From IMG/VR virus record IMGVR_UViG_3300023179_000035, positions 52,395 to 116,394 of that record: 64,000 nucleotides of DNA; one strand, given 5' to 3'. The stretch comes from a virus. This document shows, piece by piece, positions 43,349-51,297 of this stretch. The notes beneath the pieces are model-generated. The model was not told where the DNA came from. It searched no databases and was given only the letters and a program-made list of their open reading frames with translations. The number at the start of each line of letters is the position of its first letter. Within the stretch, counting starts at the first letter, position 1. The position numbers were made by a program, and so were the translations under genes.

Positions 43349-43872
43349 TGGGCGGCCAGCTCGTAGTCATCTATGACAGCGTCGATGGGACAGGCAAGAC
43401 CCACATGGCCCAGGAGCTGTCACGCCGCACAGGAGTGCCGTACTTCAAGAACGCGGACGAGCACAAGTACTTCTTGCGCGACCCTGAGTACTTCATCCAC
43501 GCTATCAGGTACGTCGACTCGTATTTCACTTCCTACCTAGAGGCTTCCAAGGCCTCTGTCATCCTGGACAGGGCTTGGCCGTCAGAGTTTGTCTACAGCC
43601 ACGTGCTGGGCCGGAAGACAGACATGGAGGTGCTTCGCGACTTGGACTCCCGACACGCGGCCCTGGGGACGAAGATCGTCATCCCATTCAGGTCCTCGTA
43701 CGTGGGAATACGGGACGACTACGAGCTGGTCACCAACAACGTCCAGAAGATCCACGACAGGTACATGGAGTTCGCAGCGTGGACGCAGTGCAGCACCCTG
43801 CTGCTCAATGTCGATGACGAAGACATGGAGCGCGAGATGTCAGAGACGATGGTCTTCCTGGAGGCTGCGTGA
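43345..43872 (+). CDS. Second dNMP (thymidylate-like) kinase
   Basis: A 175-residue protein with P-loop YDSVDGTGKTHMA, a SVILDRAWPSEFVYS segment typical of deoxynucleoside(-monophosphate) kinases and an Arg-containing C-terminal lid. Start overlaps the ThyX-like gene, so the two are probably one translation unit that makes and phosphorylates a deoxynucleotide. More divergent than the kinase at 33089. Confidence 0.7.
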   Translation: MMGGQLVVIYDSVDGTGKTHMAQELSRRTGVPYFKNADEHKYFLRDPEYFIHAIRYVDSYFTSYLEASKASVILDRAWPSEFVYSHVLGRKTDMEVLRDLDSRHAALGTKIVIPFRSSYVGIRDDYELVTNNVQKIHDRYMEFAAWTQCSTLLLNVDDEDMEREMSETMVFLEAA

Positions 43873-44450
43873 TCTTACAGCGTATCAACACCCGCGGCGG
43901 AGGGGTCCTGTTAAAGTTCCCATGCAACGAGCCGAGGCCGGGGCAGTGCGTGGCCTTTGACGGCAAGTACTTCGTCATCGCGCACCACTTCAACGGCGTC
44001 GGCGCCGTCTTCACCAAGCCCAAGTCTGCCATCGACCTCCCACATGGGACCCACGTCGACCTATCGAAGCCAGTCGGCAAGGGCTTCAATGTGGAGGCTA
44101 TCGAATTGACGCCTGTCATCGTTACGGGTGGCACGGGTTTTGCTGCAGGCCTATCGCTCCTGAGACATTTTTACGAGTCGAAGCAGGACTTTCGAATGGT
44201 AGCCTACACCCGCCAGCCTTCGCAAGTCGATGACGTCACAGGCCTGCTTGCTGTACCTCGTGATGACAGGCTCCAAACGTGGAACACGCAACTCCTAGGA
44301 CGCCCTGCCGCTCCACTGGACCCATTGAATATTTCAATCACAGCCTCAACACCTGTCTTCTTTGCAGGACCAAAAGAGCTCCACGAAGCGCTAAGAACAG
44401 ACCTTGATAAAAGAGGGCTGAGTGACGTTACAATTCGACTCAATTACTGA
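43869..44450 (+). CDS. Possible ferredoxin-reductase-like protein
   Basis: A 193-residue protein with GTG start overlapping the kinase stop. The N-terminal beta segment GVLLKFPCNEPRPGQCVAF, the glycine-rich VIVTGGTGFAAGLSLLRHF and the C-terminal VFFAGPKELHEALRTDLDKR resemble the FAD domain end, NAD(P)-binding loop and CGP-type C-terminal motif of ferredoxin-NADP reductase/DHOD-electron-transfer proteins. It might serve redox chemistry of the neighbouring flavin-enzyme-like protein. Identification is tentative. Confidence 0.4.
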   Translation: MILQRINTRGGGVLLKFPCNEPRPGQCVAFDGKYFVIAHHFNGVGAVFTKPKSAIDLPHGTHVDLSKPVGKGFNVEAIELTPVIVTGGTGFAAGLSLLRHFYESKQDFRMVAYTRQPSQVDDVTGLLAVPRDDRLQTWNTQLLGRPAAPLDPLNISITASTPVFFAGPKELHEALRTDLDKRGLSDVTIRLNY

Positions 44451-44469
44451 AAGGTACCTAGGTACTTTT
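44450..44469. promoter_or_regulatory. 20-base palindrome, candidate RHH operator
   Basis: Symmetry about CTAG: GTACCTAGGTAC extended by AAA/TTT flanks with a single G-T mismatch. It lies 25 bases before the RHH gene start, where autorepressors usually bind. Shares ACCTAGGT with 17927-17936. Confidence 0.45.
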
Positions 44470-44494
44470 GAACCTGAAGGAGATACGTATAGCC

Positions 44495-44662
44495 ATGAGA
44501 CAAACGAAGGTCACGATCGACGAAGAGACTCACAAGCAGCTAAAGGTGTACTGTGCACAGCACGGTCTACTGATGAGCCAATTCCTCTCGGAGATCATTC
44601 GAGAGAGGATTGGCAACAATGTGGACAGTAAAGACAGTACAGGAAATTCCGACAAACCCTAA
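44495..44662 (+). CDS. Ribbon-helix-helix regulator
   Basis: A 55-residue protein: MRQTKVTIDEETHKQLKVYC (N-terminal strand and first helix), GLLMSQFLSEIIRERIG (second helix), then a short polar tail. This is the RHH/CopG-Arc type DNA-binding fold, which acts as a dimer. ATG 44495 follows AAGGAGA; an in-frame TTG at 44468 overlaps the palindrome. It overlaps the downstream GIY-YIG gene by 44 bases. Confidence 0.7.
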   Translation: MRQTKVTIDEETHKQLKVYCAQHGLLMSQFLSEIIRERIGNNVDSKDSTGNSDKP

Positions 44663-45788
44663 GATGATGGGGATCTATCAGATCACCAATACAGTCAATG
44701 GAAAGAAGTACGTTGGGAAGAGCAAGAACATACGATTGCGATGGATGGGGCACATCGGTGCCAATCGAAAAGGGAAAGCTGTCAACAAGCATTTCCAGCA
44801 TGCTTGGGACAAATACGGGGAGGACAACTTCACTTTTCACATTCTCGAGATTGTCACTGATGAGTCCCAGCTTGGTATGAGAGAGAAACTTCTTGTAGAA
44901 GAGCACAATCCTGAATACAATGTTTCTATTGTTGATGATGGTCAGTGGACCATGACCTCTGAAGAATGTGAGAAACGAAGACAGAGAAGGCTTCAAGCAG
45001 ATCCGCAGTGGAACAAAAGAATAGGTGAAGCTCTTCGAGGTAAGAAGAAGAGCGAAGAACATACACGTAAGATGATCATGGGTCTCACGGGCAGGAAAAT
45101 GACCCCTGAACAGATTGAGAAGATTCGAAAATCTTCAACTGGCAGATCAGTTCCTGATTATGCGAGAAAGAAAATTGCAGAGAAGGCTAAGGGAAACCAA
45201 CGCTGGAAATTTAGGACTGACGCCTGGCGTGAGAAGGTCAGAGCCGCTGTCAAAAGAACACATGAGTTAATGCGACAACGTCGTCAAGCTAAGAAAGAAA
45301 AGGAAGAAATGATGAAAAATTCAAATGGTTTTGGTCGTAAGCTAGCATGCTATTTAGCGTCAGGTTGGTTCTCACCTGACCAGGATAAGCAGCTGACCAA
45401 GCTCGAGGCAGTCTTCGACAGCCGAGCCGACTGGATCAACCTGGCGTCACCCCGTCGAATCTTCGTGTGTCCGCCGGATGCTTCGCAGGAGGTGCAAGAC
45501 AACGTCTTCAGCGGCAACGTGAAGCACATCAAGGAGGCTGACTTCACTCTCGTCAACACCACCTATCGTGACATCGGCACGATCTGGGAGGCCGGCGCAG
45601 CTTACGCGTACGGCACGAAGATCGTTTACTTCTGCGAAAATCTGCCACCTGGCGCCAAGTTTAATCTTATGCTCAGTAGAAGCGGCATTAAAGTCTGCAC
45701 CACCTTCGAGCAGCTTGAAGACTATCTGGAGCGCTGTAAGGCCGCTGGCGAGATGCTCTACGAGCCATACGACAAAGAGATTGAGTAA
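44619..45788 (+). CDS. GIY-YIG homing endonuclease fused to nucleoside deoxyribosyltransferase-like domain
   Basis: A 389-residue protein from ATG 44619 (GAGAGAGGA upstream). Residues ~16-110: GIYQITNTVNGKKYVGKSKN and EEHNPEYN, a GIY-YIG nuclease. Residues ~130-230: NUMOD3-like DNA-binding repeats (KRIGEALRGKKKSEEHTRKM, RMTPEQIEKIRKSSTG-like, RKKIAEKAKGNQRWK). Residues ~245-389: KLACYLASGWFSPDQDKQL, FVCPPDASQEVQ, EADFTLVNTTYRDIGTIWEA, the nucleoside 2-deoxyribosyltransferase fold. Composition switches from AT-rich to GC-rich near 45350. An internal ATG (45309) could yield the transferase alone. Confidence 0.75.
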   Translation: MWTVKTVQEIPTNPKMMGIYQITNTVNGKKYVGKSKNIRLRWMGHIGANRKGKAVNKHFQHAWDKYGEDNFTFHILEIVTDESQLGMREKLLVEEHNPEYNVSIVDDGQWTMTSEECEKRRQRRLQADPQWNKRIGEALRGKKKSEEHTRKMIMGLTGRKMTPEQIEKIRKSSTGRSVPDYARKKIAEKAKGNQRWKFRTDAWREKVRAAVKRTHELMRQRRQAKKEKEEMMKNSNGFGRKLACYLASGWFSPDQDKQLTKLEAVFDSRADWINLASPRRIFVCPPDASQEVQDNVFSGNVKHIKEADFTLVNTTYRDIGTIWEAGAAYAYGTKIVYFCENLPPGAKFNLMLSRSGIKVCTTFEQLEDYLERCKAAGEMLYEPYDKEIE

Positions 45789-45816
45789 GTGAAAAACTCG
45801 GCATGAGTAGTGTACC

Positions 45817-45847
45817 ATCAGGATGGCCCTCAAAAAGCCATCCTGAT
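45817..45847 (+). terminator. Hairpin terminator before dnaE
   Basis: An 11-base perfect stem (45817-45827 with 45837-45847), 9-base loop, then TTTCATTT. It falls inside the longest dnaE frame and so argues for the later start at 45863. Confidence 0.7.
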
Positions 45848-45862
45848 TTCATTTGGAAAACA

Positions 45863-46732
45863 ATGAGCCAAATCCTATTGCCTCCCTCACGGTTTGTTAG
45901 CCTACACTCGCATAGTCACTTCAGTACTTATGACGGGGTCGGTTACCCAGCCGACCACGCTAACTTTGCACTAAAGAATGGCTTAGACGCTTGGTCCCTG
46001 ACAGACCATGGCAATGGCAACGGCCTTGCCCACGCTCACGCTCACGCCAAGAAGTTGAAGTCCAAAGGGGCGAAGTTCCGCCAGCTCTACGGCGTCGAGT
46101 TCTATTTCGTCCCTGACCTAGCCGACTGGAAGGTCCGCTATGACCTAGCCAAGAAAGAGAAGGGGCAGGAGGGCGACAAGAAGGCTGAAGACGAGGAGGA
46201 GGCAGGCCTGGTCGTAGAGGATGCAGACGAGACGCGGTCGGACAACGACAGGTTCGTAGACATCAACAAGCGTTACCACCTCGTCGTTGTCGCCAAGAAT
46301 AGGGTCGGCCTCTCTAACCTCTTTACGCTGGTCAAGAAGAGCTACGTCGACGGCTTCTATAAGTTCCCACGCATTGACTTTAACCTGCTGAAGCAGCACG
46401 GCGAAGGGTTGGTGGTTTCAACTGCGTGTCTTACAGGTGATGCGGAACTCGTGACCGATGGGGGAACAGAGACACTTCTCAGCGTTATCGAGAGATATAA
46501 GCAGGGAGAAAATCCTGTTGTTCTTTCTTTCAATGAATCGAATAAGGAACTTCAATTCAAGCGAGTTTTGTGGGGAGACAAAACGAGAACTTCCGCTAAG
46601 ATCGTCAAAGTAAAAACTGCAGATGGTAAAGAAGTTAGACTCACTCCCGACCATCAGGTCCTAACAAACAAGGGGTGGCTTCGAGCAGATGAGCTAAAGA
46701 GAAATATGCCAGTCAAGATTGTTTCTTTGTGA
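45863..46732 (+). CDS. dnaE: DNA polymerase III alpha, part 1 (PHP domain) plus split-intein N half
   Basis: Residues 1-188: PHP domain (SLHSHSHFSTYDG, SLTDHGNGNGLAHAHAHAKK, KFRQLYGVEFYF, RYHLVVVAKN) up to GLVVSTA. The 101-residue N-intein starts at Cys189 (CLTGDAELVTDGG, block B LTPDHQVL) and ends at the stop. The break lies at the conserved STA|CVGG segment of PolC/DnaE PHP domains. Mature protein from 45863-46426, 47869-49911 and 51298-52224 would be 1178 residues, the usual DnaE size. It is the replicative polymerase subunit. Confidence 0.88.
   Translation: MSQILLPPSRFVSLHSHSHFSTYDGVGYPADHANFALKNGLDAWSLTDHGNGNGLAHAHAHAKKLKSKGAKFRQLYGVEFYFVPDLADWKVRYDLAKKEKGQEGDKKAEDEEEAGLVVEDADETRSDNDRFVDINKRYHLVVVAKNRVGLSNLFTLVKKSYVDGFYKFPRIDFNLLKQHGEGLVVSTACLTGDAELVTDGGTETLLSVIERYKQGENPVVLSFNESNKELQFKRVLWGDKTRTSAKIVKVKTADGKEVRLTPDHQVLTNKGWLRADELKRNMPVKIVSL
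46427..46729 (+). mobile_element. Split intein N fragment (DnaE, site 1)
   Basis: 101 codons, Cys1, AT-rich compared with the extein; blocks A and B present. Confidence 0.88.
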
Positions 46733-46778
46733 AACAACTACCGCCTAGACATCCATATTGCTTAGGAGGTAGCCGTTA

Positions 46779-47738
46779 ATGAATTCAGCAAGAAACGCCT
46801 ATGAAAAAAGACTTGAAACTTTCAAACAAGTAATCACGACATGGAAATCAGAAAAAGAAATTTTCGATTTGTACGAAAGTTGTTGTACACCTCGCCAAGT
46901 CATCTCTTTGTTTCGACATCAAATTGTTGATGATTTCAATGATCTGCAGAAAAGAAACGTTTTGCTTCTGAACGATAATCGTCTAGTAAAAATGCTAAGG
47001 GACATAGTTCCATACAGTAAAGAACAACACGTTCGGCATCTCGCAATGCCGCAATGGTGGAAGATACGTTTTCGTCATCTTGATAAGTCAGAAGAAGAAG
47101 TTAAACAACTCGCTGTCGCACAGCAGCGAGAATGGGCATCAAATACTCACGCTGTTAGAAAAAAGAAAGCTCATTATAATCCTAAACAAACAACTCAACA
47201 CTGGATTGATTTGGGATTTTCACCTGCCGACGCCCAACTAAAGGCCAGAGAGTTCAAAAGATCATGTTCACCTTTCACTGTTGAGTTTTGGAAACGTAAG
47301 GGTTTCTCTGAAGAACAGGCTCAAGAAAAGGCAACAGCACTGCACGTACGAGGAGGGACAGCGACATGTGCTGCTCAGGACAAAAAGTTTGTATCTAAAC
47401 TCGAGCAAGATATTTTTGAACAACTGCAATCTAGAATTTCTCGTTCTCTTAAGCAACAGCACGCCATTAACTGGCAATTTGTTTATGACATCTGCGATCT
47501 TGAAAAGAAGAAGATCATTGAGGTTAATGGAACATATTGGCACGCAGACTCTCGTGTATATCCAAAAGACGACATGATAGTATGCAATGGTCTGACAGCA
47601 GCCGCAGTGCATGCTCGAGATATTGAGAAATCTGAATACGCCAAAAACTTTGGATATCAAGTGCTGGTAATTTGGGAAATCGATTGGCACGCCGACAAAG
47701 AATTGTCACTTCAAAAAATGATTGAGTTTCTTTCATAA
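46779..47738 (+). CDS. Vsr-like homing endonuclease in dnaE break 1
   Basis: A 319-residue, AT-rich gene with a strong AGGAGGTAG site. The middle carries two helix repeats (HWIDLGFSPADAQLKAREF and EFWKRKGFSEEQAQEKATAL), probably DNA-contacting modules. C-terminal nuclease: FVSKLEQDIFEQLQ, FVYDICDLEKKKIIEVNGTY followed by WHAD, and a VLVIWEIDWHAD strand: the Vsr-like EDxHD pattern. It ends 7 bases before the C-intein ATG. Presumed to mobilise the split-intein cassette. Confidence 0.82.
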   Translation: MNSARNAYEKRLETFKQVITTWKSEKEIFDLYESCCTPRQVISLFRHQIVDDFNDLQKRNVLLLNDNRLVKMLRDIVPYSKEQHVRHLAMPQWWKIRFRHLDKSEEEVKQLAVAQQREWASNTHAVRKKKAHYNPKQTTQHWIDLGFSPADAQLKAREFKRSCSPFTVEFWKRKGFSEEQAQEKATALHVRGGTATCAAQDKKFVSKLEQDIFEQLQSRISRSLKQQHAINWQFVYDICDLEKKKIIEVNGTYWHADSRVYPKDDMIVCNGLTAAAVHARDIEKSEYAKNFGYQVLVIWEIDWHADKELSLQKMIEFLS

Positions 47739-47745
47739 GAGAAAT

Positions 47746-47868
47746 ATGACAAACCACAAGTTCATTGACGTTATTGAAGTAGAAGATCTTGATTACACAG
47801 AAGATGTATATGATATCACCGTCGAGGACAACCATAATTTTTTTGCAAATGGCATGGTTGTTCATAAC
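47746..47868 (+). mobile_element. Split intein C fragment (DnaE, site 1)
   Basis: 41 codons; VYDITVEDNHNFFANGMVVH then terminal Asn, followed by Cys+1. Confidence 0.88.
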
Positions 47869-50211
47869 TGCGTCGGGGGATACCCCTCCGGGCTAATTTA
47901 TGGCGAGTTCGTAGACAAGAAGTTCGCCGAGCTGACGCCTGAGCTCGTCGATGACGACGCCGTCAGGAGCAGGATCCGTAATCGCCTAGAGAACATGGTC
48001 GACAGATTCGTAGACTGCGTCGGGCACGAGAACTTCTTCCTTGAGCTGCAGTTCAACAAGCTGTCTGCCCAGGACCTGACCAACAGGATGCTGATCGAGA
48101 CGTCCAGGGCGACTGGGTGCAGGTTGATCTCTACGGCAGACTCACACTACCCGGAGCCAGAGCTGTGGGAGGCTCGAGAGATCTACCGCCAGCTACAGCC
48201 GGGGCGGATGAAGATTGGCTCAGAGCCAAAGCCACTTCCAAAGAAGGAGGAGCTGAAGGCAGAGCTCTACCCCAAGAACGCCCAGCAGATGTGGGACGAG
48301 TACCTGTCTCGCAGGGAGCTGTTCCTTTGGTACCAGGGCACCGAGGACATCGTCAGGACGTCCATGGAAAATGGCCACGATGTGGCGTGGGACCTGTGCG
48401 AGGAGATCTGGTTCGACCCTTCTGCGAAGCTTCCGACGTTTAGCACCCCTGAGAAGACGGGGTTCTCCCAGCTCGTCGACCTCGTCAAAGAGGGCCTCAG
48501 GGCGGAGGGCCTAGACCAGAAGCCAGAGTACGTCGCTCGTGCCAAGATGGAGCTAGACGACATCAAGTACTTGAAGTCTGAGGACTACTTCCTGACACTC
48601 CAGAAGGTCTTTAAGCTCGCAGAGAATAGGACCCTTCCAGGCAGCGGCCGAGGCTCAGGAGCCGGGTCCCTGGTCAACTACCTCCTCGGTATCACTCACG
48701 TTGACCCGCTGAAGTACGACTTGCTGTGGGAGAGGTTCATGGGCCGCCACAGGGCTGGATTTCCGGATATCGATACTGACGTCGGCGATCGTGACAAGCT
48801 GATCGAGGCGGCTCGTGAGATCTTTGGCAATGACGCGGTGGTGCCTGTGTCCAACTTCAACACGCTGAAGCTAAAGTCGCTCGTCAAGGACGTCTCTAAG
48901 TTCTACGGCGTGCCATTCGAGGAGGTCAACGCCATGACTGGGCCGCTGGAGCGCGAGGTCGAGATGAAGTCACGCGACCCGAACATGGAGAAGTCCATGT
49001 TCGTCCTGAAGCACGAGGACTGCCTGGAGCACTCCGAGAACTACAGGAACTTCATGGCGAAGTACCCGCACGTGGAGGAGAAGATCCGGACGCTGTTCAT
49101 GATGAACAGGTCAGTCGGCCGCCACGCTGGAGGCGTCCTTATCTGCCCACAGCTGGAGCAGCACATGCCTCTCATCACTGTTCGCGGAGAGCTCCAGACC
49201 CCGTGGACAGAGGGTGTCAACATCCGAAACCTAGAGGAGAACGGATTCCTCAAGTTCGACTTCCTCGGCATCAAGCAGATGAAGATGGTGGAGGACTGCA
49301 TCGCCAGGATCCTCCGCAGAGAGCTGGGCCACGAGCCCAAGTTCGAGGACATCAAGAAGTTCTATGACGACAAGCTCAACTGCCGGTACGTCGAGCCCAG
49401 CGACGATCGCGTCTTCGAACACGTCTATCGCAACGACAGGTGGACGGGCATCTTCCAGTTCACCAGCGACGGAGCCAGGAAGTTCTGCCACGAGGTCCAG
49501 CCCTCCTCCATCGAGGACATCGGTGTCGTCACAGCCATCTACCGCCCGGGCCCCCTAAAGGCAAACGTCCACAAGAAGTACGTCGCTGCGAAGCAGGACG
49601 CCTCTAAGGCCCGGTATGACCACCCTGTCATCAAAGATGTCCTGGGCACCACGTACGGCTTCATCGCCTTCCAGGAACAGTTCATGATGCTGGCCCAGAA
49701 GCTGGCCGGCTTCTCGCCGGGCGACTCCGACAAGATGCGAAAGACGCTGGTCAAGAAGGACCTGACCAGCCTCGGTAAGAAGTCAGAAGAGAAAGAGTCC
49801 CTGGAGAAGAAGTTCGTCGAGGGCTGCGTCGAGGTCAGTGGGATGGACCGCGACAAGGCCAAGGAGCTATTCGATAAGATCTCATTCTTCTCACTCTACG
49901 GATTTAACAAAAGTTTGTACTTTCTTCAGAAGGTGAATATTATTAGAGATGGAAATGAGATGGACCTGGCGATCGAAGACGTCATGCCGGGAGACATGGT
50001 CATGACCCGCGACGAGAAGACTGGCGAAAACCTTAGGACTGCCGTCGTCGAAAAGCACGACCACGGCGTTCTCGACCTCTTTGAGATCACACTTGACACA
50101 GGAGAAAAAGTGACATGCACGTTGGACCACAAGTTCAGGACAAAATGCGGCAGGATGCTGCCCCTGAAGACGATTGTCCAGATGGACCTGGAAATCGTGA
50201 CATCAAGATGA
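47746..50211 (+). CDS. dnaE: Split-intein C half, DnaE part 2 (catalytic core), second N-intein
   Basis: An 821-residue ORF. Residues 1-41: C-intein ending VVHN. Residues 42-722: DnaE from CVGGYPSGLIYGE, including PGSGRGSGAGSLVNYLLG and FPDIDTDV (catalytic Asp pair), RHAGGVLICP, IYRPGPLK, FQEQFMMLAQKLAGFS and LYGFNK. Residues 723-821: a second N-intein starting with Ser. Start ATG 47746 is preferred to 47722 because it follows the endonuclease stop. All active-site aspartates needed for catalysis appear to lie in this central piece. Confidence 0.88.
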   Translation: MTNHKFIDVIEVEDLDYTEDVYDITVEDNHNFFANGMVVHNCVGGYPSGLIYGEFVDKKFAELTPELVDDDAVRSRIRNRLENMVDRFVDCVGHENFFLELQFNKLSAQDLTNRMLIETSRATGCRLISTADSHYPEPELWEAREIYRQLQPGRMKIGSEPKPLPKKEELKAELYPKNAQQMWDEYLSRRELFLWYQGTEDIVRTSMENGHDVAWDLCEEIWFDPSAKLPTFSTPEKTGFSQLVDLVKEGLRAEGLDQKPEYVARAKMELDDIKYLKSEDYFLTLQKVFKLAENRTLPGSGRGSGAGSLVNYLLGITHVDPLKYDLLWERFMGRHRAGFPDIDTDVGDRDKLIEAAREIFGNDAVVPVSNFNTLKLKSLVKDVSKFYGVPFEEVNAMTGPLEREVEMKSRDPNMEKSMFVLKHEDCLEHSENYRNFMAKYPHVEEKIRTLFMMNRSVGRHAGGVLICPQLEQHMPLITVRGELQTPWTEGVNIRNLEENGFLKFDFLGIKQMKMVEDCIARILRRELGHEPKFEDIKKFYDDKLNCRYVEPSDDRVFEHVYRNDRWTGIFQFTSDGARKFCHEVQPSSIEDIGVVTAIYRPGPLKANVHKKYVAAKQDASKARYDHPVIKDVLGTTYGFIAFQEQFMMLAQKLAGFSPGDSDKMRKTLVKKDLTSLGKKSEEKESLEKKFVEGCVEVSGMDRDKAKELFDKISFFSLYGFNKSLYFLQKVNIIRDGNEMDLAIEDVMPGDMVMTRDEKTGENLRTAVVEKHDHGVLDLFEITLDTGEKVTCTLDHKFRTKCGRMLPLKTIVQMDLEIVTSR
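49912..50208 (+). mobile_element. Split intein N fragment with Ser1 (DnaE, site 2)
   Basis: 99 codons beginning SLYFLQKVNIIRDGN, block A-like MDLAIEDVMPGDMVM, block B CTLDHKFRTKCG. The first residue is Ser, not Cys, and +1 is also Ser. Inserted in the YGFNK|SHA motif of DnaE. Confidence 0.85.
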
Positions 50212-51203
50212 ATTATACGTATCGTTGCACTCGATGCGGACGTAATGTGGGGCACGTGAAAAATGGCATCTCTGTGTCTGAGCATTTGGCCCTGTGTTTC
50301 CCGCAAGGTGTAAGTGGGATCCACTACGTGCAATGCGCTCTGTGCGACTTCGTTGGGATGAAGATCACGCAGCACGTGAGGCTTGTGCACGGCGTCTCTA
50401 AGGAAGACTATCAGTCGAAGCACGGTCGCCTTATCTGCGAAAACTCCTCACGCAACTATGGGTCGACAGGTAACTACGATTGGATCAAGAGGGCCCGAGA
50501 AAGGGGCGAAGACCTGACAGAGAGATTCGCCGCCACCGGACCAGCGAAGTCCGCCGGAATCCTCGCCTCCCAGAAGGCGATCGAGGCGAGAAGAAAGAAT
50601 ATGTCTGACTTGAACAGGAGGCCTGAAAGTCGACTGCGGTCGTCAGAGGTCGCCAAAGAGACTTCAAGACGCCCTGAGATCATCGCTCGTCGAACTCATA
50701 ACCTGAGGATGTGGCGCCAACAGAACTTTGAAGACTTTTACGAGAAATGTGTGATGCCGATGATCGGCGCTCTTGAAAAGTTGAATGGTGACGTCCGCCA
50801 GACAGCGCCTGAAAAAGTTCTACAAATCCTCCTGTCGGGAATCGAAGGATACGACTTCAAATATTCTCAGTGCGTCAAGTCCAATCAATTCTCGTCTCTC
50901 TCGAAGAGAAAACAAGTCGACTTTGGGGACAAGTCTCGTCGCGTGTATGTCGAGTTCGATGGAGTTCGTCACTTCAGGGACTTCAATGGGACTCTCAAGA
51001 AAACGAGAGAGCAAGATGAGGCCCTTGACAGGCACATTATCGAACATGGGTGGACCCTGCTTAGAATAAGCTATGACCAGTTCGTTGGTAAAAAATTCTC
51101 AGAAACGTGTGTCAAGAGTTTGTTTGATATTTTGAGCGACCCAAAACCAGGTGTCTTTAGGATTGGAAAGGAATATGAGGTAAAGCGTGGCGAAGATACT
51201 TGA
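50208..51203 (+). CDS. Vsr-like homing endonuclease in dnaE break 2
   Basis: A 331-residue protein. ATG 50208 overlaps the N-intein stop (ATGA), preferred to the 50115 start inside the intein frame. N-terminus has two zinc modules: YRCTRCGRNVGHVK...H and VQCALCDFVGMKITQHVRLV followed by HGVSKEDYQSKHG (MucR/Ros-like, as in the recA intron enzyme). C-terminal nuclease: QTAPEKVLQILLSG, KRKQVDFGDKSRRVYVEFDG, VRHF and a LLRISYDQF strand. It overlaps the C-intein start by 17 bases. Confidence 0.8.
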   Translation: MNYTYRCTRCGRNVGHVKNGISVSEHLALCFPQGVSGIHYVQCALCDFVGMKITQHVRLVHGVSKEDYQSKHGRLICENSSRNYGSTGNYDWIKRARERGEDLTERFAATGPAKSAGILASQKAIEARRKNMSDLNRRPESRLRSSEVAKETSRRPEIIARRTHNLRMWRQQNFEDFYEKCVMPMIGALEKLNGDVRQTAPEKVLQILLSGIEGYDFKYSQCVKSNQFSSLSKRKQVDFGDKSRRVYVEFDGVRHFRDFNGTLKKTREQDEALDRHIIEHGWTLLRISYDQFVGKKFSETCVKSLFDILSDPKPGVFRIGKEYEVKRGEDT

Positions 51204-51297
51204 TATCAAGTACGTAGGTAAACACCAGACCTACGACCTGGAGGTCGACCACCCCGACCACCAGTTCTACCTGGCCAATGGGGTGCTGACGTCCAAC
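51187..51297 (+). mobile_element. Split intein C fragment (DnaE, site 2)
   Basis: 37 codons ending TSN before Ser+1; block F YDLEVDHPDHQFYLANG. Confidence 0.85.

Noticed and set aside
45803-45862. Longer dnaE start at 45803
   Set aside because: It reads through a perfect terminator hairpin; ATG 45863 begins just before the PHP domain and is preferred.
50115-50207. N-terminal extension of the dnaE-2 endonuclease
   Set aside because: These codons overlap the N-intein in another frame; ATG 50208 overlaps its stop and starts the zinc module.
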